From Desulfobulbaceae bacterium (GTDB lineage: Bacteria; Desulfobacterota; Desulfobulbia; Desulfobulbales; SURF-16): 64,000 nucleotides of DNA. How positions within the stretch are numbered: the first letter of the stretch is position 1; every line of letters begins with the position of its first letter. The translations under genes and the position numbers were made by a program. The notes under the pieces are model-generated. The model did no database searches and was not told where the DNA came from. It worked only from the letters and a program-made list of their open reading frames with translations. Below are positions 44,652 through 53,963 of this stretch, one piece after another. The stretch covers positions 1-64,000 of the forward strand of contig PKTX01000048.1 of the NCBI GenBank assembly GCA_002868945.1. Direction: 5' to 3'.

Positions 44652-45602
44652 ATGGCAAAAGCAAAATATCTGGTTATTTCACCCTGCCGCAATGAGGCGG
44701 AATATATGCGCCGGACCCTGGACAGTATGGTTGCTCAGACTGTTCCACCTGATCTGTGGGTGATTGTTGATGACGGTTCCACGGACCAGACCCCGGCCAT
44801 TCTGGCCGAGTATGCCGAGCAACACGATTTCATCAAGGTGGTCCGGAAAGAAAATAGGGGCCATCGCAGCGTGGGGCCGGGGGTGATAGAGGCCTTTTAT
44901 GTCGGTTACCGGGCTGTGCATGCCGATGAATTCGACTATATCTGCAAGCTGGATCTTGATCTGGAACTGCCGCCCCGCTACTTTGAGATCTTGATTCAAC
45001 GGATGACGGAAAATCCTCGTATCGGCACTTGCAGTGGCAAGCCCTATTTTCTGGACAAGAAGAGTGGCACCTTGGTCAGTGAAAAGTGCGGTGATGAAAA
45101 TTCAGTGGGCATGACCAAGCTTTTTCGCAAGCAATGTTTTGATCAGATCGGCGGCTTTGTCCAGCAGGTCATGTGGGATGCCATTGACGGCCACCGCTGT
45201 CGGATGCTGGGCTGGCTTGCCGTAAGCTGGGATGAACCGGAGCTGCGTTTTGTTCACCTTCGTCCCATGGGTTCCAGCCAGCAGAATATGCTCACCGGTC
45301 GCATGCGCCACGGCTTCGGTCAATATTTCATGGGCACCGGTTTGGCCTATATGACGGCATCCGCTCTCTATCGCATGACCCGCCCCCCTTATCTGGTTGG
45401 TGGTGCAGCCATGTGGTGGGGGTATGTAAAGAGTATGCTCACCGGGCAGGAGCGCTTGACTGATTCGGCCTTCCGGATGTTTTTGCGCCGTTATCAATGG
45501 TCCTGTCTCTGGCGGGGGAAAAAAGCAGCAACAGCAAGACTTAATGACCAGCAGGCTGATAGCTGGGTTTGTGACTCTGGTCGGTGGGGCACAGATGAGT
45601 GA
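44652..45602 (+). CDS. GT2 family glycosyltransferase
   Basis: 316 aa from the ATG at 44652; the track starts 12 codons earlier at a TTG. KYLVISPCRNEAEYMRRTLDSMV opens a GT-A fold; VIVDDGSTDQTP and KLDLDLELPPRYF give the acidic metal-site motifs. It transfers a sugar to the EPS precursor. The end overlaps the Wzx start. Confidence 0.88.
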   Translation: MAKAKYLVISPCRNEAEYMRRTLDSMVAQTVPPDLWVIVDDGSTDQTPAILAEYAEQHDFIKVVRKENRGHRSVGPGVIEAFYVGYRAVHADEFDYICKLDLDLELPPRYFEILIQRMTENPRIGTCSGKPYFLDKKSGTLVSEKCGDENSVGMTKLFRKQCFDQIGGFVQQVMWDAIDGHRCRMLGWLAVSWDEPELRFVHLRPMGSSQQNMLTGRMRHGFGQYFMGTGLAYMTASALYRMTRPPYLVGGAAMWWGYVKSMLTGQERLTDSAFRMFLRRYQWSCLWRGKKAATARLNDQQADSWVCDSGRWGTDE

Positions 45603-47076
45603 GAAATCTCTTAAATCAAAAGCCCTTATGGGCTCTGCCTGGACCCTTGGCGCTTTTGGCGCCAGCCGGGGGCTTCGGTTGGGCAGTCACTTGATTCTGG
45701 CCTGGCTACTGACCCCGGCTATCTTCGGGCTCATGGCCCTGGTCAAAGTATTCATGCAGGGATTAGAGATGTTTTCCGATGTCGGCATCGGTCCCAGTAT
45801 TATTCAGAACAAGCGGGGTAATGATCCGATCTTTCTCAATACTGCCTGGACTATCCAGATTATTCGAGGTTTCTCGCTGTGGATTATTACCTGTCTGCTG
45901 ACCTACCCTTTTGCCTGGTGGTATGCTCAGAACGATCCGGCTGCCTGGCAGCTTACCGCATTGCTGCCGGTGGCAGCCTTTACCACGGTTATTGCTGGGT
46001 TTAATTCCACATCGTTGTTCACCCTGAATAAAAAAATGAAATTCGGTCGGATAACGATAATTTTCTTGGGTACTCAAGTGGTTTCTCTTGCGGTGATGAT
46101 TGGCTGGGCTTTAGTACATCCGACCGTCTGGGCCATGGTGGCAGGTGGCTTGGCCGGGGCTCTTTTTAAGATGATAGCCAGTCACTTTTTAGTGCCGGGG
46201 GGGCGAGTGCGTCTGCAATGGGACCAAGAGAGTAGTAGGGAGCTGTTCACGTTTGGCAAGTGGATATTCTTAAGCACGGCTTTTACCTTTCTGGCCTTGA
46301 ACCTGGATAAACTGGTACTGGGTAAGTTGTTGACTTTGTCGGAATTGGGGCTCTATGGCATTGCCTTGGTTTTTGCCAAGGCAGCCTTGGATGTGGCAAA
46401 TCGATTGGGTAGTTCGGTGATGTTTCCGGTTTACGCCGAGTTTCAGGATCAACCAGACAAGCTGATGTCCGTGGCCTTACGGGCCAGGGAGGTGGTGCTG
46501 TGGGTGGGGACGGCAGTCTGCATCTGCTTTGCAGTGGGCGCGCCGCTCTTTTTTGAGACCTTGTGGGATCCGCGTTACCACCGGGCAGGTGTGCTTGCTC
46601 AATGGATTGCAATATATATGTGGACACGAATTCTGCTTGACACCATGGGACGTATTCCCTTGGCCCTGGGTAATTCTCGGGCCCTTTTTTTCTCCAACAT
46701 GATCCAGTCCGCTGGAATCATGGCAGCGCTGGCTGGTTACCTGCTTGTCGGCCTGCCCGGCTTTATTCTGGGGTTGGCGGTTGGCCCGGTGGCATCGCAT
46801 TTGTTTCTTACGCTACACATCCCCTCTCGACAGGGCGAGATGCTGCGGCAAAGCGCCCGCTTTACTTCCATGGCTGGGCTTACAGCATTTGCCTTGGTTG
46901 GATTCACACTATGGCTGCGTGATATGGCAACGACCTGGATATGGCTGGTGGCGGTTCTCCTGTGCGCACTGCTGCCGCTGCTGGTGGCGGCCAGGGTAGC
47001 CTATCATAAGGTGTGGCCTGATGGTCGCCGCAAAAACACTATAATTGTGGTGCCGGAAAGGAGTGAGACGCGGTGA
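45595..47076 (+). CDS. wzx: Polysaccharide flippase (Wzx/RfbX family)
   Basis: 493 aa from the ATG at 45595, eight bases before the previous stop and behind GGTGGGG; the track start 17 codons earlier is less likely. About twelve to fourteen hydrophobic segments, the ALMGSAWTLGAFGASRGLRLGSHLILAWLL start, and DVGIGPSIIQNKRG are typical of lipid-linked oligosaccharide flippases of the MATE/MVF-type superfamily. It would move the completed EPS unit across the inner membrane for Wzy polymerisation. The next gene starts in its stop region. Confidence 0.88.
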   Translation: MSEKSLKSKALMGSAWTLGAFGASRGLRLGSHLILAWLLTPAIFGLMALVKVFMQGLEMFSDVGIGPSIIQNKRGNDPIFLNTAWTIQIIRGFSLWIITCLLTYPFAWWYAQNDPAAWQLTALLPVAAFTTVIAGFNSTSLFTLNKKMKFGRITIIFLGTQVVSLAVMIGWALVHPTVWAMVAGGLAGALFKMIASHFLVPGGRVRLQWDQESSRELFTFGKWIFLSTAFTFLALNLDKLVLGKLLTLSELGLYGIALVFAKAALDVANRLGSSVMFPVYAEFQDQPDKLMSVALRAREVVLWVGTAVCICFAVGAPLFFETLWDPRYHRAGVLAQWIAIYMWTRILLDTMGRIPLALGNSRALFFSNMIQSAGIMAALAGYLLVGLPGFILGLAVGPVASHLFLTLHIPSRQGEMLRQSARFTSMAGLTAFALVGFTLWLRDMATTWIWLVAVLLCALLPLLVAARVAYHKVWPDGRRKNTIIVVPERSETR

Positions 47077-47855
47077 AGATTTGTTTCGCGGAGATAGAGC
47101 CGCTCCTCAATCGGTATTTAAGGGATGATGCAGCCAGTGGTGTTGAAACTATTCATACCCGCAGCGGGGAGCGTGGGGGCTTGCTGCGTCTCTTCCTGAG
47201 TGGTGGTTCTGTTGTGGTTAAGTTCTGGCGTATCCGCAACATCAAGGAGCGATTCAAAGCGGTTACCCATATCAGTAACGGTCGGCGGGAATGGCGAATG
47301 CACCGGCTGATTCACCGAGCTGGTGTCAAGGTGGCAGAGCCCCTTTTTTTCAGCCGCTTCTTCATGCCTGGTTTGGGACCATGCGAAATAATGGCAATTG
47401 AAGATGTCGGTGAAGTCGAGAGCGGAGTTGCCTACTTGAAAAGATTGATAACAACGGGACTCGACAGCGAGATAACCTCGTTTGAGGATCGAATGATCGA
47501 TACCACCATTGAACTGCTGGAATTAAAAATTCTTGATATGGACAATCAACTTAACAATTTTCTGATTGACTCGACCGGCCGGGTCATCCGGGTAGATTTT
47601 GAATGCGCTCGCAGGCCCTGTTGTTTTGCTTTACGGCGACGAAAGTATGCTACGATGCTCGAACGGCTTTTGCGGAGCCACCTGCACGCGGCCTATCCTG
47701 AAATCGAACGGACCAAACGTTTTATGGCTCGGGTGGCGACCAGGTTGTCTGTTCCGACTGATATCCGGCAGATGGTAATTGACATCAGCGCCAAAGAGTT
47801 AACAAAAGAGAACAAACAGAGTGGGATAGGTTATGCCAGTAATCTTGAATGGTAA
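47073..47855 (+). CDS. Lipopolysaccharide-kinase (WaaP/Kdo)-like protein
   Basis: 260 aa; GTG start overlapping the wzx stop. The kinase-like fold shows VVVKFWRIRN (ATP-site Lys, ~48-57), REWRMHRLIHRAGV (helix C equivalent) and a catalytic-loop-like LDMDNQLNNFLI with RVDFECARR as metal site. It resembles small WaaP/Kdo kinases that phosphorylate lipid A-core or EPS sugars; the target is unknown. It precedes an acetyltransferase and another kinase-like gene. Confidence 0.68.
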   Translation: MKICFAEIEPLLNRYLRDDAASGVETIHTRSGERGGLLRLFLSGGSVVVKFWRIRNIKERFKAVTHISNGRREWRMHRLIHRAGVKVAEPLFFSRFFMPGLGPCEIMAIEDVGEVESGVAYLKRLITTGLDSEITSFEDRMIDTTIELLELKILDMDNQLNNFLIDSTGRVIRVDFECARRPCCFALRRRKYATMLERLLRSHLHAAYPEIERTKRFMARVATRLSVPTDIRQMVIDISAKELTKENKQSGIGYASNLEW

Positions 47856-47873
47856 AATTGTTCGGCTTTTATT

Positions 47874-48458
47874 ATGACGATGGACTCCAAAGAACCAGAC
47901 AGCGAATCCAACGCTAAGGAACGCTATATGGAGCGTTGGCAAAAGATATCTGCCGAAGCTCCGGACTGGAGTCGCGAAAAGAGCACGCGTTATTGGGAGC
48001 CGGGGAAGCAGCTTATCGCCACCATTAGAAGTTATCAGCACTGGCAAGACAGACGCGGCCCTGTTGCTTTCTTTATGCTCAAAGCCGCCGTGCTGAGGCA
48101 TCGATGGTGGTCTATTGTGGCGGGGGCACATATCCCGGTTAACTGTAATCTTGGCGGTGGTCTGTTGCTCACCCATCCCAATGGTGTAGTTATTCATCCT
48201 GCCAGTGTTATAGGGGTTAACTGTCTGATTTTTCAGCAGGTAACCATTGGCGCGGGTGGCAAGAAACCAGGCTGCCCCATTATTGGCGGTCATGTCGATG
48301 TCGGGGCTGGTGCAAAAATATTGGGTGGTGTCCGAATTGGTAATTGTGTCCGTATTGGCGCCAATGCCGTTGTGCTGGATGATGTACCGGATCACAGTAG
48401 TGCAGTGGGCGTTCCGGCCCGGGTTATCAAGCACCGGAACAAGCAGGAGGATACCTGA
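47874..48458 (+). CDS. Serine-acetyltransferase-type hexapeptide acyltransferase
   Basis: 194 aa. A helical N-terminal half is followed by hexapeptide repeats from about residue 95: AGAHIPVNCNLGGGLLLTHPNGVVIHPASVIG, then IFQQVTIGAG and ANAVVLDDVPDHSSAVGVPARV. The THPNGVVIHP segment is the active-site turn of the SAT/CysE branch, which is often recruited for O-acetylation of capsular sugars. In this context EPS O-acetylation is more likely than cysteine synthesis. Its stop shares one base with the next start. Confidence 0.82.
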   Translation: MTMDSKEPDSESNAKERYMERWQKISAEAPDWSREKSTRYWEPGKQLIATIRSYQHWQDRRGPVAFFMLKAAVLRHRWWSIVAGAHIPVNCNLGGGLLLTHPNGVVIHPASVIGVNCLIFQQVTIGAGGKKPGCPIIGGHVDVGAGAKILGGVRIGNCVRIGANAVVLDDVPDHSSAVGVPARVIKHRNKQEDT

Positions 48459-49449
48459 TGACCTTGGCCAAGAAAAACAACGAGCATATACCTGTCGACG
48501 TTTTAGCACGTCTGCTGGCTGAGGAGCTGGCCGCCATTGAAGGTGACGTAGGTAGCCGTGTCGTCCTGGAGTCGCTCGGTAAGCTGAAAAGCGGGGCAGA
48601 TAACACCACCATGGCCCTGGTCAGATCCGCAACAGGACAACCCAAGGCGGTGATAAGCTGTTCTCGACCTGCTGCCCCGGATTTAATCAAAAGGGGAGTG
48701 GAGGAGGCCGAGGCCATTCGAGGTTTGATCGGCGAACCATTGGGAGCCGCCATCATCAAGCCGATTGCCAGCGGTTATGTTGATGGCCGCAGTTATGTTA
48801 TTCTCCCCTGGTATCGAGAGCTTGCCGGCTGGAAGCCCTTTTGGTTAATGCAACGCCTTGCCTTGCGGCGGCCGCTTCTGCGCTGGCTCAGCCACAGTAC
48901 GGCAGTTGCGGCATCCGCGCATGGCTCTTCAGAAAAACAAGCCAAACATACAAGACCATGCTTACACATCTCGCCCAACAATCTTTTATTGATGGAGAGA
49001 TCGGTACAGCCTTGGAAAAAGCTGTCCGGAGGCTGGAGGGTGGCACATGGCAACCGGTGCACACTTTTGACCACAATGATCTGTGGCTGGGGAACGTCTT
49101 GTTGACCGCCCATACCGGTCATGTCTGCAAACAGTCTTCTCCTTTTGTCCTTATTGACTGGGCAGGAGCCAACCAGTACGGTTACGGGATCTATGATTTG
49201 ATTCGCCTGGCACGGGCCCTGAAGTTGTCGCCTGCATCTTTGCGGCGGGAGTTGATTACGCACAGCAAGGCATTGCAGTGTGAGCCGCAAGACACCCGGG
49301 GGCACCTGCTGGCTACTTTCGGTCGTCTGCATCAGCATCTTGAATGTTTTCCGGAAGAGAGATTTGTAGAGACCTTGCGGGCATGCTTGGGGACGATGGA
49401 GAGGGCCTTACCGGCATCAAACTGCGAGGTGGGCTGGAGAGGAAGATAA
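48458..49449 (+). pseudogene. Phosphotransferase (APH/choline-kinase-like) gene with frameshift
   Basis: Two overlapping frames together make one ~330 aa kinase-like protein. The first (48458-49105) has the N-lobe through GWKPFWLMQRLALRR; the second (48841-49449) carries the catalytic loop HNDLWLGNVLL and metal-binding LIDWAGAN of the aminoglycoside/choline phosphotransferase fold. The switch must lie at about 48900-48970. Neither half alone is a full kinase. It could be a true frameshift, a sequencing error or programmed slippage. It lies downstream of a WaaP-like kinase and upstream of the ATP-grasp gene, all in the EPS cluster. Confidence 0.7.
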
Positions 49450-49492
49450 CCGTTTTTAGCCTTTGTCCAATTAGTGTGTAAGATTCATAATA

Positions 49493-49520
49493 GTGACACT
49501 ACGTTATTGCGGCATATAAT
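49493..49520 (+). promoter_or_regulatory. Candidate sigma-70 promoter inside the EPS cluster
   Basis: GTGACA (five of six matches to the -35 consensus) and a perfect TATAAT are separated by 16 bases, just upstream of the ATP-grasp gene and in one of the few non-coding gaps in the cluster. It would start transcription near 49527, ahead of the ATG at 49545. Confidence 0.55.
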
Positions 49521-49544
49521 GTGCCGATGAATATGAGGAGTGAT

Positions 49545-50786
49545 ATGGATAAAGATGCCGCTGTTTATGTGCTGGGCATGACCTGTAACGGTCTGTCGGT
49601 TGTCAGAAGTCTCGGCAGGCAGGGGCTGCGGGTTTATGCGGTTGATTGCTACCTGGACCGGGCCGGACTACGCTCTCGTTACTGTCGGGTCATTGCCGCG
49701 CCATCAAATATTATTGATGATGAAGGCCCCTGGCTTGATTTTCTTATTGGCCTTGCTGGTCGGGAAAAAAGCAAACCCGTGCTTTTTCCCACCGAGGACG
49801 CCTATGTCCTCTATCTTGCCAAGCATCGGGAGACCCTGAGCAAATATTATCACTTCAATGTACCTCCGGACGAGGTCGTCGATGCCTCAGTGAGCAAGCT
49901 GGGCACCTATCAGTTGGCGGTTAAGAGTGATATCCCCACCCCCTGGACCTATTTGATCAAAACGGTGGCCGACTATGAAAAAATCGCTGACAAGGTCACC
50001 TTTCCCTGCGCCCTGAAACCATCGTATGCCCATGTCTGGCTGAAAAATTATACCCACGAGAAATTGTTGGTTATTGAGCAGCCCCGTGAACTTGAGGTGA
50101 GGCTTCACGAGTTGGATGAGCTCGGCATTGAGGTCGTCTTGCAGGAGATTATTCCCGGTGGCGACAACCAGGTTTATGTGTTTACGGTCTATGTCAGTCG
50201 GGCCGGCAGGGTGCTGGGCTATGCCAATTTGCATAAGATCCGGCAGCAGCCGGTTGATTTCGGGGTAGGGGCCTTTGATATCAGTGTCAATGAGCCCAGA
50301 TTGACGGAAACCGCCCTGAAGATGATCGAAAATTCCGGGTATTGCGGTATGGCGTCCACCGAATACAAGCTGGACCCTCGCGATGGCCGTTTTAAGCTGA
50401 TTGACATTAATCCCAGAACATGCATGATCGGCGAATTGGCCATTGCCAGTGGCGTTGACCTTCCCTATATCTATTACTTTGATATGATTGGTAAAGACGT
50501 TGAATCGGTAACCCCGTCCCGAACCGGTATCAAGTGGTTTTGTTTCGAGTGGGATTTTCTGAGTTTCCTTGAATATCGGCGCCGAGGCCTGTTAACCTTT
50601 GCCGACTGGCTTTCTTCCTTAAAAGGTGAAAAAGTCTATGCCTATTTTGCCAAGGATGACCTGAAACCTTTTGTGGCGGCCTGTTATAAATTCGTTTTGC
50701 GGGTTTTTAATTTTGGATTGAAGAAGCTCAATCTGAAAAAGGTCAAGCGCTCGGCTATCGGCGGAGGCAATACACGGTCCAGATGA
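49545..50786 (+). CDS. ATP-grasp domain protein
   Basis: 413 aa from the ATG at 49545, chosen because GAGGAG sits just upstream; earlier starts at 49521-49533 fall at the promoter. An N-terminal Rossmann-like region (AAVYVLGMTCNGLSVVRSLGRQGL) leads to the ATP-grasp fold, with CALKPSYAHVW (~153) and VLQEIIPGGDNQVYVF and the DINPRT metal site (~292-297). Such enzymes ligate a carboxylate to an amine; in exosortase-linked EPS clusters they often accompany sugar-modifying genes. Substrate unknown. It overlaps the next gene by four bases. Confidence 0.82.
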   Translation: MDKDAAVYVLGMTCNGLSVVRSLGRQGLRVYAVDCYLDRAGLRSRYCRVIAAPSNIIDDEGPWLDFLIGLAGREKSKPVLFPTEDAYVLYLAKHRETLSKYYHFNVPPDEVVDASVSKLGTYQLAVKSDIPTPWTYLIKTVADYEKIADKVTFPCALKPSYAHVWLKNYTHEKLLVIEQPRELEVRLHELDELGIEVVLQEIIPGGDNQVYVFTVYVSRAGRVLGYANLHKIRQQPVDFGVGAFDISVNEPRLTETALKMIENSGYCGMASTEYKLDPRDGRFKLIDINPRTCMIGELAIASGVDLPYIYYFDMIGKDVESVTPSRTGIKWFCFEWDFLSFLEYRRRGLLTFADWLSSLKGEKVYAYFAKDDLKPFVAACYKFVLRVFNFGLKKLNLKKVKRSAIGGGNTRSR

Positions 50787-51859
50787 GCAAAAACGGTGCA
50801 CGAGATAACCAGCCAGCCGCTTCTGTCGGTGTTGTTATTATCGGCCGTAATGAAGGCAAACACCTGCGCCGGACATTTGCGGCACTGCCGGAAGATAAGA
50901 AGACAGTGGTCCTTTATGTGGACTCGGGCTCCACTGACGGCAGTGTTGAGCTGGCCGAAACCATGGGTGTCCAGGTTCACAAGCTCGACCCGTCTCGGCC
51001 CTTTTCTCCGGCCCGGGCTCGTGGCGAGGGTGCGACACGACTCATCAAGCAGCACCCGGAGTTGGCATGTCTCCAGTTTGTCGATGGTGACTGTGAACTG
51101 GTAGACGGTTGGCTTGCTGCGGCCATGAATCATCTTGCCCAGCATTCTGAAGTCGCCATTGTCTGCGGAGGACTCCAGGAGCGTGAGCCGGAGCGTTCGA
51201 TCTATAATTGGCTCAGTGCCAGGCAATGGGCTCTGCCGCCGGGCATGATCAGCAATTGCGGCGGGATTTTTATGATTCGGCGCAGCGTTTACCAGAATGT
51301 CGGCGGTTTCAATGAGATCCTTGTCACACTGGAAGAAAAAGATCTGTGTGACCGGGTGCTGGCTGCAGGCCACCGGATTGTCCGGCTGGATACGGCCATG
51401 GCCCGGCACGATTCCGGCCTGCACCACTTCAGTCAATGGTGGCAGCGTGCTGTCTGGGGAGGTTTTGGGGCCGGAGTACAGTGGGCGCAGGGAGGATCAG
51501 AAAGCTGGCTTACGCTCCTCCGCCGCTATCTCTTCTGGCCGGTAGTTGTTCCCTTTGCCATGGTCGCTGCGCTGATCGGCTCATTTTGGGCGGCATGGCT
51601 GATCTGGCCGGCTGTGGCATCTCTTGCCGCTTACGGCGTACTCCTTGCGAGGATCAGTAAAAGCCGCCGACGCCTTGGTGATTCATGGCAAGATGCCCTG
51701 ATCTATTCCTTTATGATCATTGTGCGCAAGTTTCCCGTTGCCGTTGGTTTTTTGTTGTACCTGTTGCGTCGGGGGGATACGTCGGGATGTCCTGACCCAC
51801 ACGCAGCTCAGGAAGGAAACAGGAGTTCCATCAAAAAAGAGACAGGTTCACAGAAGTGA
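50783..51859 (+). CDS. GT2 family glycosyltransferase with membrane tail
   Basis: 358 aa. The GT-A domain begins VGVVIIGRNEGKHLRRT, with LYVDSGSTDGSVELA and LQFVDGDCEL (metal site) and GGFNEILVTLEEKDLCDRVLAAG. After residue ~240 come hydrophobic segments (~250-285 and ~320-335) that should anchor it. It transfers a sugar during EPS assembly. Coupled at both ends by ATGA/GTGA overlaps. Confidence 0.88.
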   Translation: MSKNGARDNQPAASVGVVIIGRNEGKHLRRTFAALPEDKKTVVLYVDSGSTDGSVELAETMGVQVHKLDPSRPFSPARARGEGATRLIKQHPELACLQFVDGDCELVDGWLAAAMNHLAQHSEVAIVCGGLQEREPERSIYNWLSARQWALPPGMISNCGGIFMIRRSVYQNVGGFNEILVTLEEKDLCDRVLAAGHRIVRLDTAMARHDSGLHHFSQWWQRAVWGGFGAGVQWAQGGSESWLTLLRRYLFWPVVVPFAMVAALIGSFWAAWLIWPAVASLAAYGVLLARISKSRRRLGDSWQDALIYSFMIIVRKFPVAVGFLLYLLRRGDTSGCPDPHAAQEGNRSSIKKETGSQK

Positions 51860-52926
51860 CACAATGTATAAAGACCGCCATCATCGGCGGCGGCAAAATT
51901 TCCGAGCAGCACCTGGGGTCGCTACGTGCCATAGATGGGGTTGAGGTCGTGGCGATCTGCGATTTGTCGCCGGTGTTGGCCCGCTTCACGGCTGAGCGCT
52001 TTGCCCTGCCGCATTGGTTTACGGATTATCGCGAAATGCTGAGCCAAACCGGGCCGGATGTCGTCCATGTCCTGACTCCGCCGGCCACCCATGACCGTAT
52101 TGTGCGCGATTGCCTGGCTGCCGGTTGTCATGTCATTGTTGAAAAACCGGTGGCCCTGTGCCATGCCGGTTTTCGGGACCTGTGGCAAGAGGCTGATTCG
52201 CACGGCTTGCAACTGGTGGAAAATCATAACTATCGCTTTAACGAGCCGGTTCGTCTGCTGGAAGAGGCGGTAAGCGGCGGCCGTATCGGCCGGGTGGAAG
52301 AGGTTGAGGTGCGCATTGCCCTGGACATTCGCGGCGGCGGCCGCTATGCCGATGAAAACCTGCCCCACCCCAGCCATAAATTGCCGGCCGGCATTATCCA
52401 TGAGTTTATCACCCATCTGGCCTACCTGCTGCTCCATTTTCTGCCTGACGGTTATGAGGCGGACATTGATTCAATCGCCGCCCATTGGCGCAATCATGGC
52501 GGCGGTAACCTCTTCACCTATGATGATCTTGATGCCACTGTTCTGGCCGGCACCACCCATGGCCGTTTGCGTTTTTCCTGCCGCCAGTGGCCTGATAATT
52601 TCACCCTGCAGGTGCGCGGCTCGGACGGTATTGCCACGGCAGAGCTCTTTTATCCCTTCTTGCAGGTGACACCGCGCCGGCCGGTGGGGCAGCACCTGAC
52701 TCCCCTGGTCAATGCCCTTGGTGGGGCCTGGTCTCAAGTGGGTTCCGGCTTTGGCGGTATCTGGAGTAAAATACGCAACCGTGGCGCCTATGAGGGGTTG
52801 TCCCGTTTTCTGGAGCTTACCTATGCCGCCCTGCAGAGCGGCCAGGAGCCGCCGGTGGGTTTCCGGCAGATGGATGCCACCAGTCGGCTGGTGGACCGGC
52901 TGCTGGCCGAGGAGAACCGCATATGA
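51856..52926 (+). CDS. Gfo/Idh/MocA family oxidoreductase
   Basis: 356 aa from a GTG overlapping the previous stop. The Rossmann start TAIIGGGKISEQHLGSL, then VVAICDLSPVLARFTAERF and the substrate-side VHVLTPPATHDR and EKPVALCHAGF (Lys of the EKP motif near residue 95). These enzymes use NAD(P) to oxidise or reduce sugars or their derivatives. Here it likely builds an unusual nucleotide sugar, followed immediately by an SDR epimerase. Confidence 0.9.
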   Translation: MTQCIKTAIIGGGKISEQHLGSLRAIDGVEVVAICDLSPVLARFTAERFALPHWFTDYREMLSQTGPDVVHVLTPPATHDRIVRDCLAAGCHVIVEKPVALCHAGFRDLWQEADSHGLQLVENHNYRFNEPVRLLEEAVSGGRIGRVEEVEVRIALDIRGGGRYADENLPHPSHKLPAGIIHEFITHLAYLLLHFLPDGYEADIDSIAAHWRNHGGGNLFTYDDLDATVLAGTTHGRLRFSCRQWPDNFTLQVRGSDGIATAELFYPFLQVTPRRPVGQHLTPLVNALGGAWSQVGSGFGGIWSKIRNRGAYEGLSRFLELTYAALQSGQEPPVGFRQMDATSRLVDRLLAEENRI

Positions 52927-53963
52927 AGCTGCTGGTCACCGGGGCTGGAGGTTTTCTGGGTCGCCATGTGGTAAAGGCTGCCGTGCAGCGCGGCCATCAG
53001 GTCCGGGCGCTGCTGCGTCCGGCTGCCAAAAGCGTGCCGTTGGGCTGGCAGGAGCATCCGCAGGTGGAGATGGTTCGGGCGGATCTCCGGTCACGGCGCG
53101 GTCTGGATGAGCTGCTCACCGGGGTGGACGGGGTGGTTCACCTGGCAGCGGCCAAGGCCGGTGATCTTTATGAGCAGTTGGGCGGCACAGTGCTGGCCAC
53201 GGAAAACCTGCTTGATGCCATGCTGCTTGGCAAGGTTGATCGCCTGGTGGCCATCAGTTCCTTTTCCGTCTATGAATATCTGCAGCGCCACGCCTGGAGC
53301 CGTCTGGATGAATCCTCGCCCCTGGCTCGTGACCCTTTCTGTCGTGATGAATATTGCCAGACCAAGCTTGTCCAGGAACAGTTGATTCTTGATCAGGCCA
53401 CAAACCATGACTGGCGCTGTCTGGTGTTGCGACCGGGGGTGATTTACGGCCGCGATAATCTGTGGACCGCCCGTCTCGGCATGCAGGCCGGTGAGCAGTG
53501 GTGGCTGCGCACTGGTGCCTTTGCGCCACTGCCCCTTTCCTATGTGGAAAATTGCGCCGAGGCCGTTATCCTGGCCGCCGAACATGAGGGGCCGAAGCGT
53601 CGTCTGGTGTTGAATGTGGTTGATAATGAGACGCCGAGCCAGCGCGCCTATGGTAATGAGTTGCGGCGCCATATGCATCCCCGCCCTCGGGTGATCCCGA
53701 TTCCCTGGACCCTGATGCGGCTGCTGGCCCGCCTGGCCTGGCTGACCAACCGCATCTTCTTTAAGGGGACAGCCAAGGTGCCCGGCTTGCTGGTGCCGTC
53801 GCGCCTCCATGCCCGCTGCAAGCCATTGCGCTACACGAACCGACCGATCAAGGCGGCTCTGGGCTGGCAGCCGCGCTATACATGGCAGGAGGGAGTCGAG
53901 CGTTCCCTGGCTGCCGGCGACACCGCAACCTTGCCGGCGGATCAGGAGAAAACGGCCCCATGA
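52923..53963 (+). CDS. NAD-dependent epimerase/dehydratase (SDR)
   Basis: 346 aa, ATGA overlap with the previous gene. The Gly-rich motif VTGAGGFLGRHV is at residues ~5-16. The catalytic region has the SFSVYEYL segment (Ser) and DEYCQTKLVQEQ (Tyr-xxx-Lys). It probably epimerises or reduces a nucleotide sugar together with the preceding oxidoreductase. It overlaps the next glycosyltransferase start by four bases. Confidence 0.9.
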   Translation: MKLLVTGAGGFLGRHVVKAAVQRGHQVRALLRPAAKSVPLGWQEHPQVEMVRADLRSRRGLDELLTGVDGVVHLAAAKAGDLYEQLGGTVLATENLLDAMLLGKVDRLVAISSFSVYEYLQRHAWSRLDESSPLARDPFCRDEYCQTKLVQEQLILDQATNHDWRCLVLRPGVIYGRDNLWTARLGMQAGEQWWLRTGAFAPLPLSYVENCAEAVILAAEHEGPKRRLVLNVVDNETPSQRAYGNELRRHMHPRPRVIPIPWTLMRLLARLAWLTNRIFFKGTAKVPGLLVPSRLHARCKPLRYTNRPIKAALGWQPRYTWQEGVERSLAAGDTATLPADQEKTAP

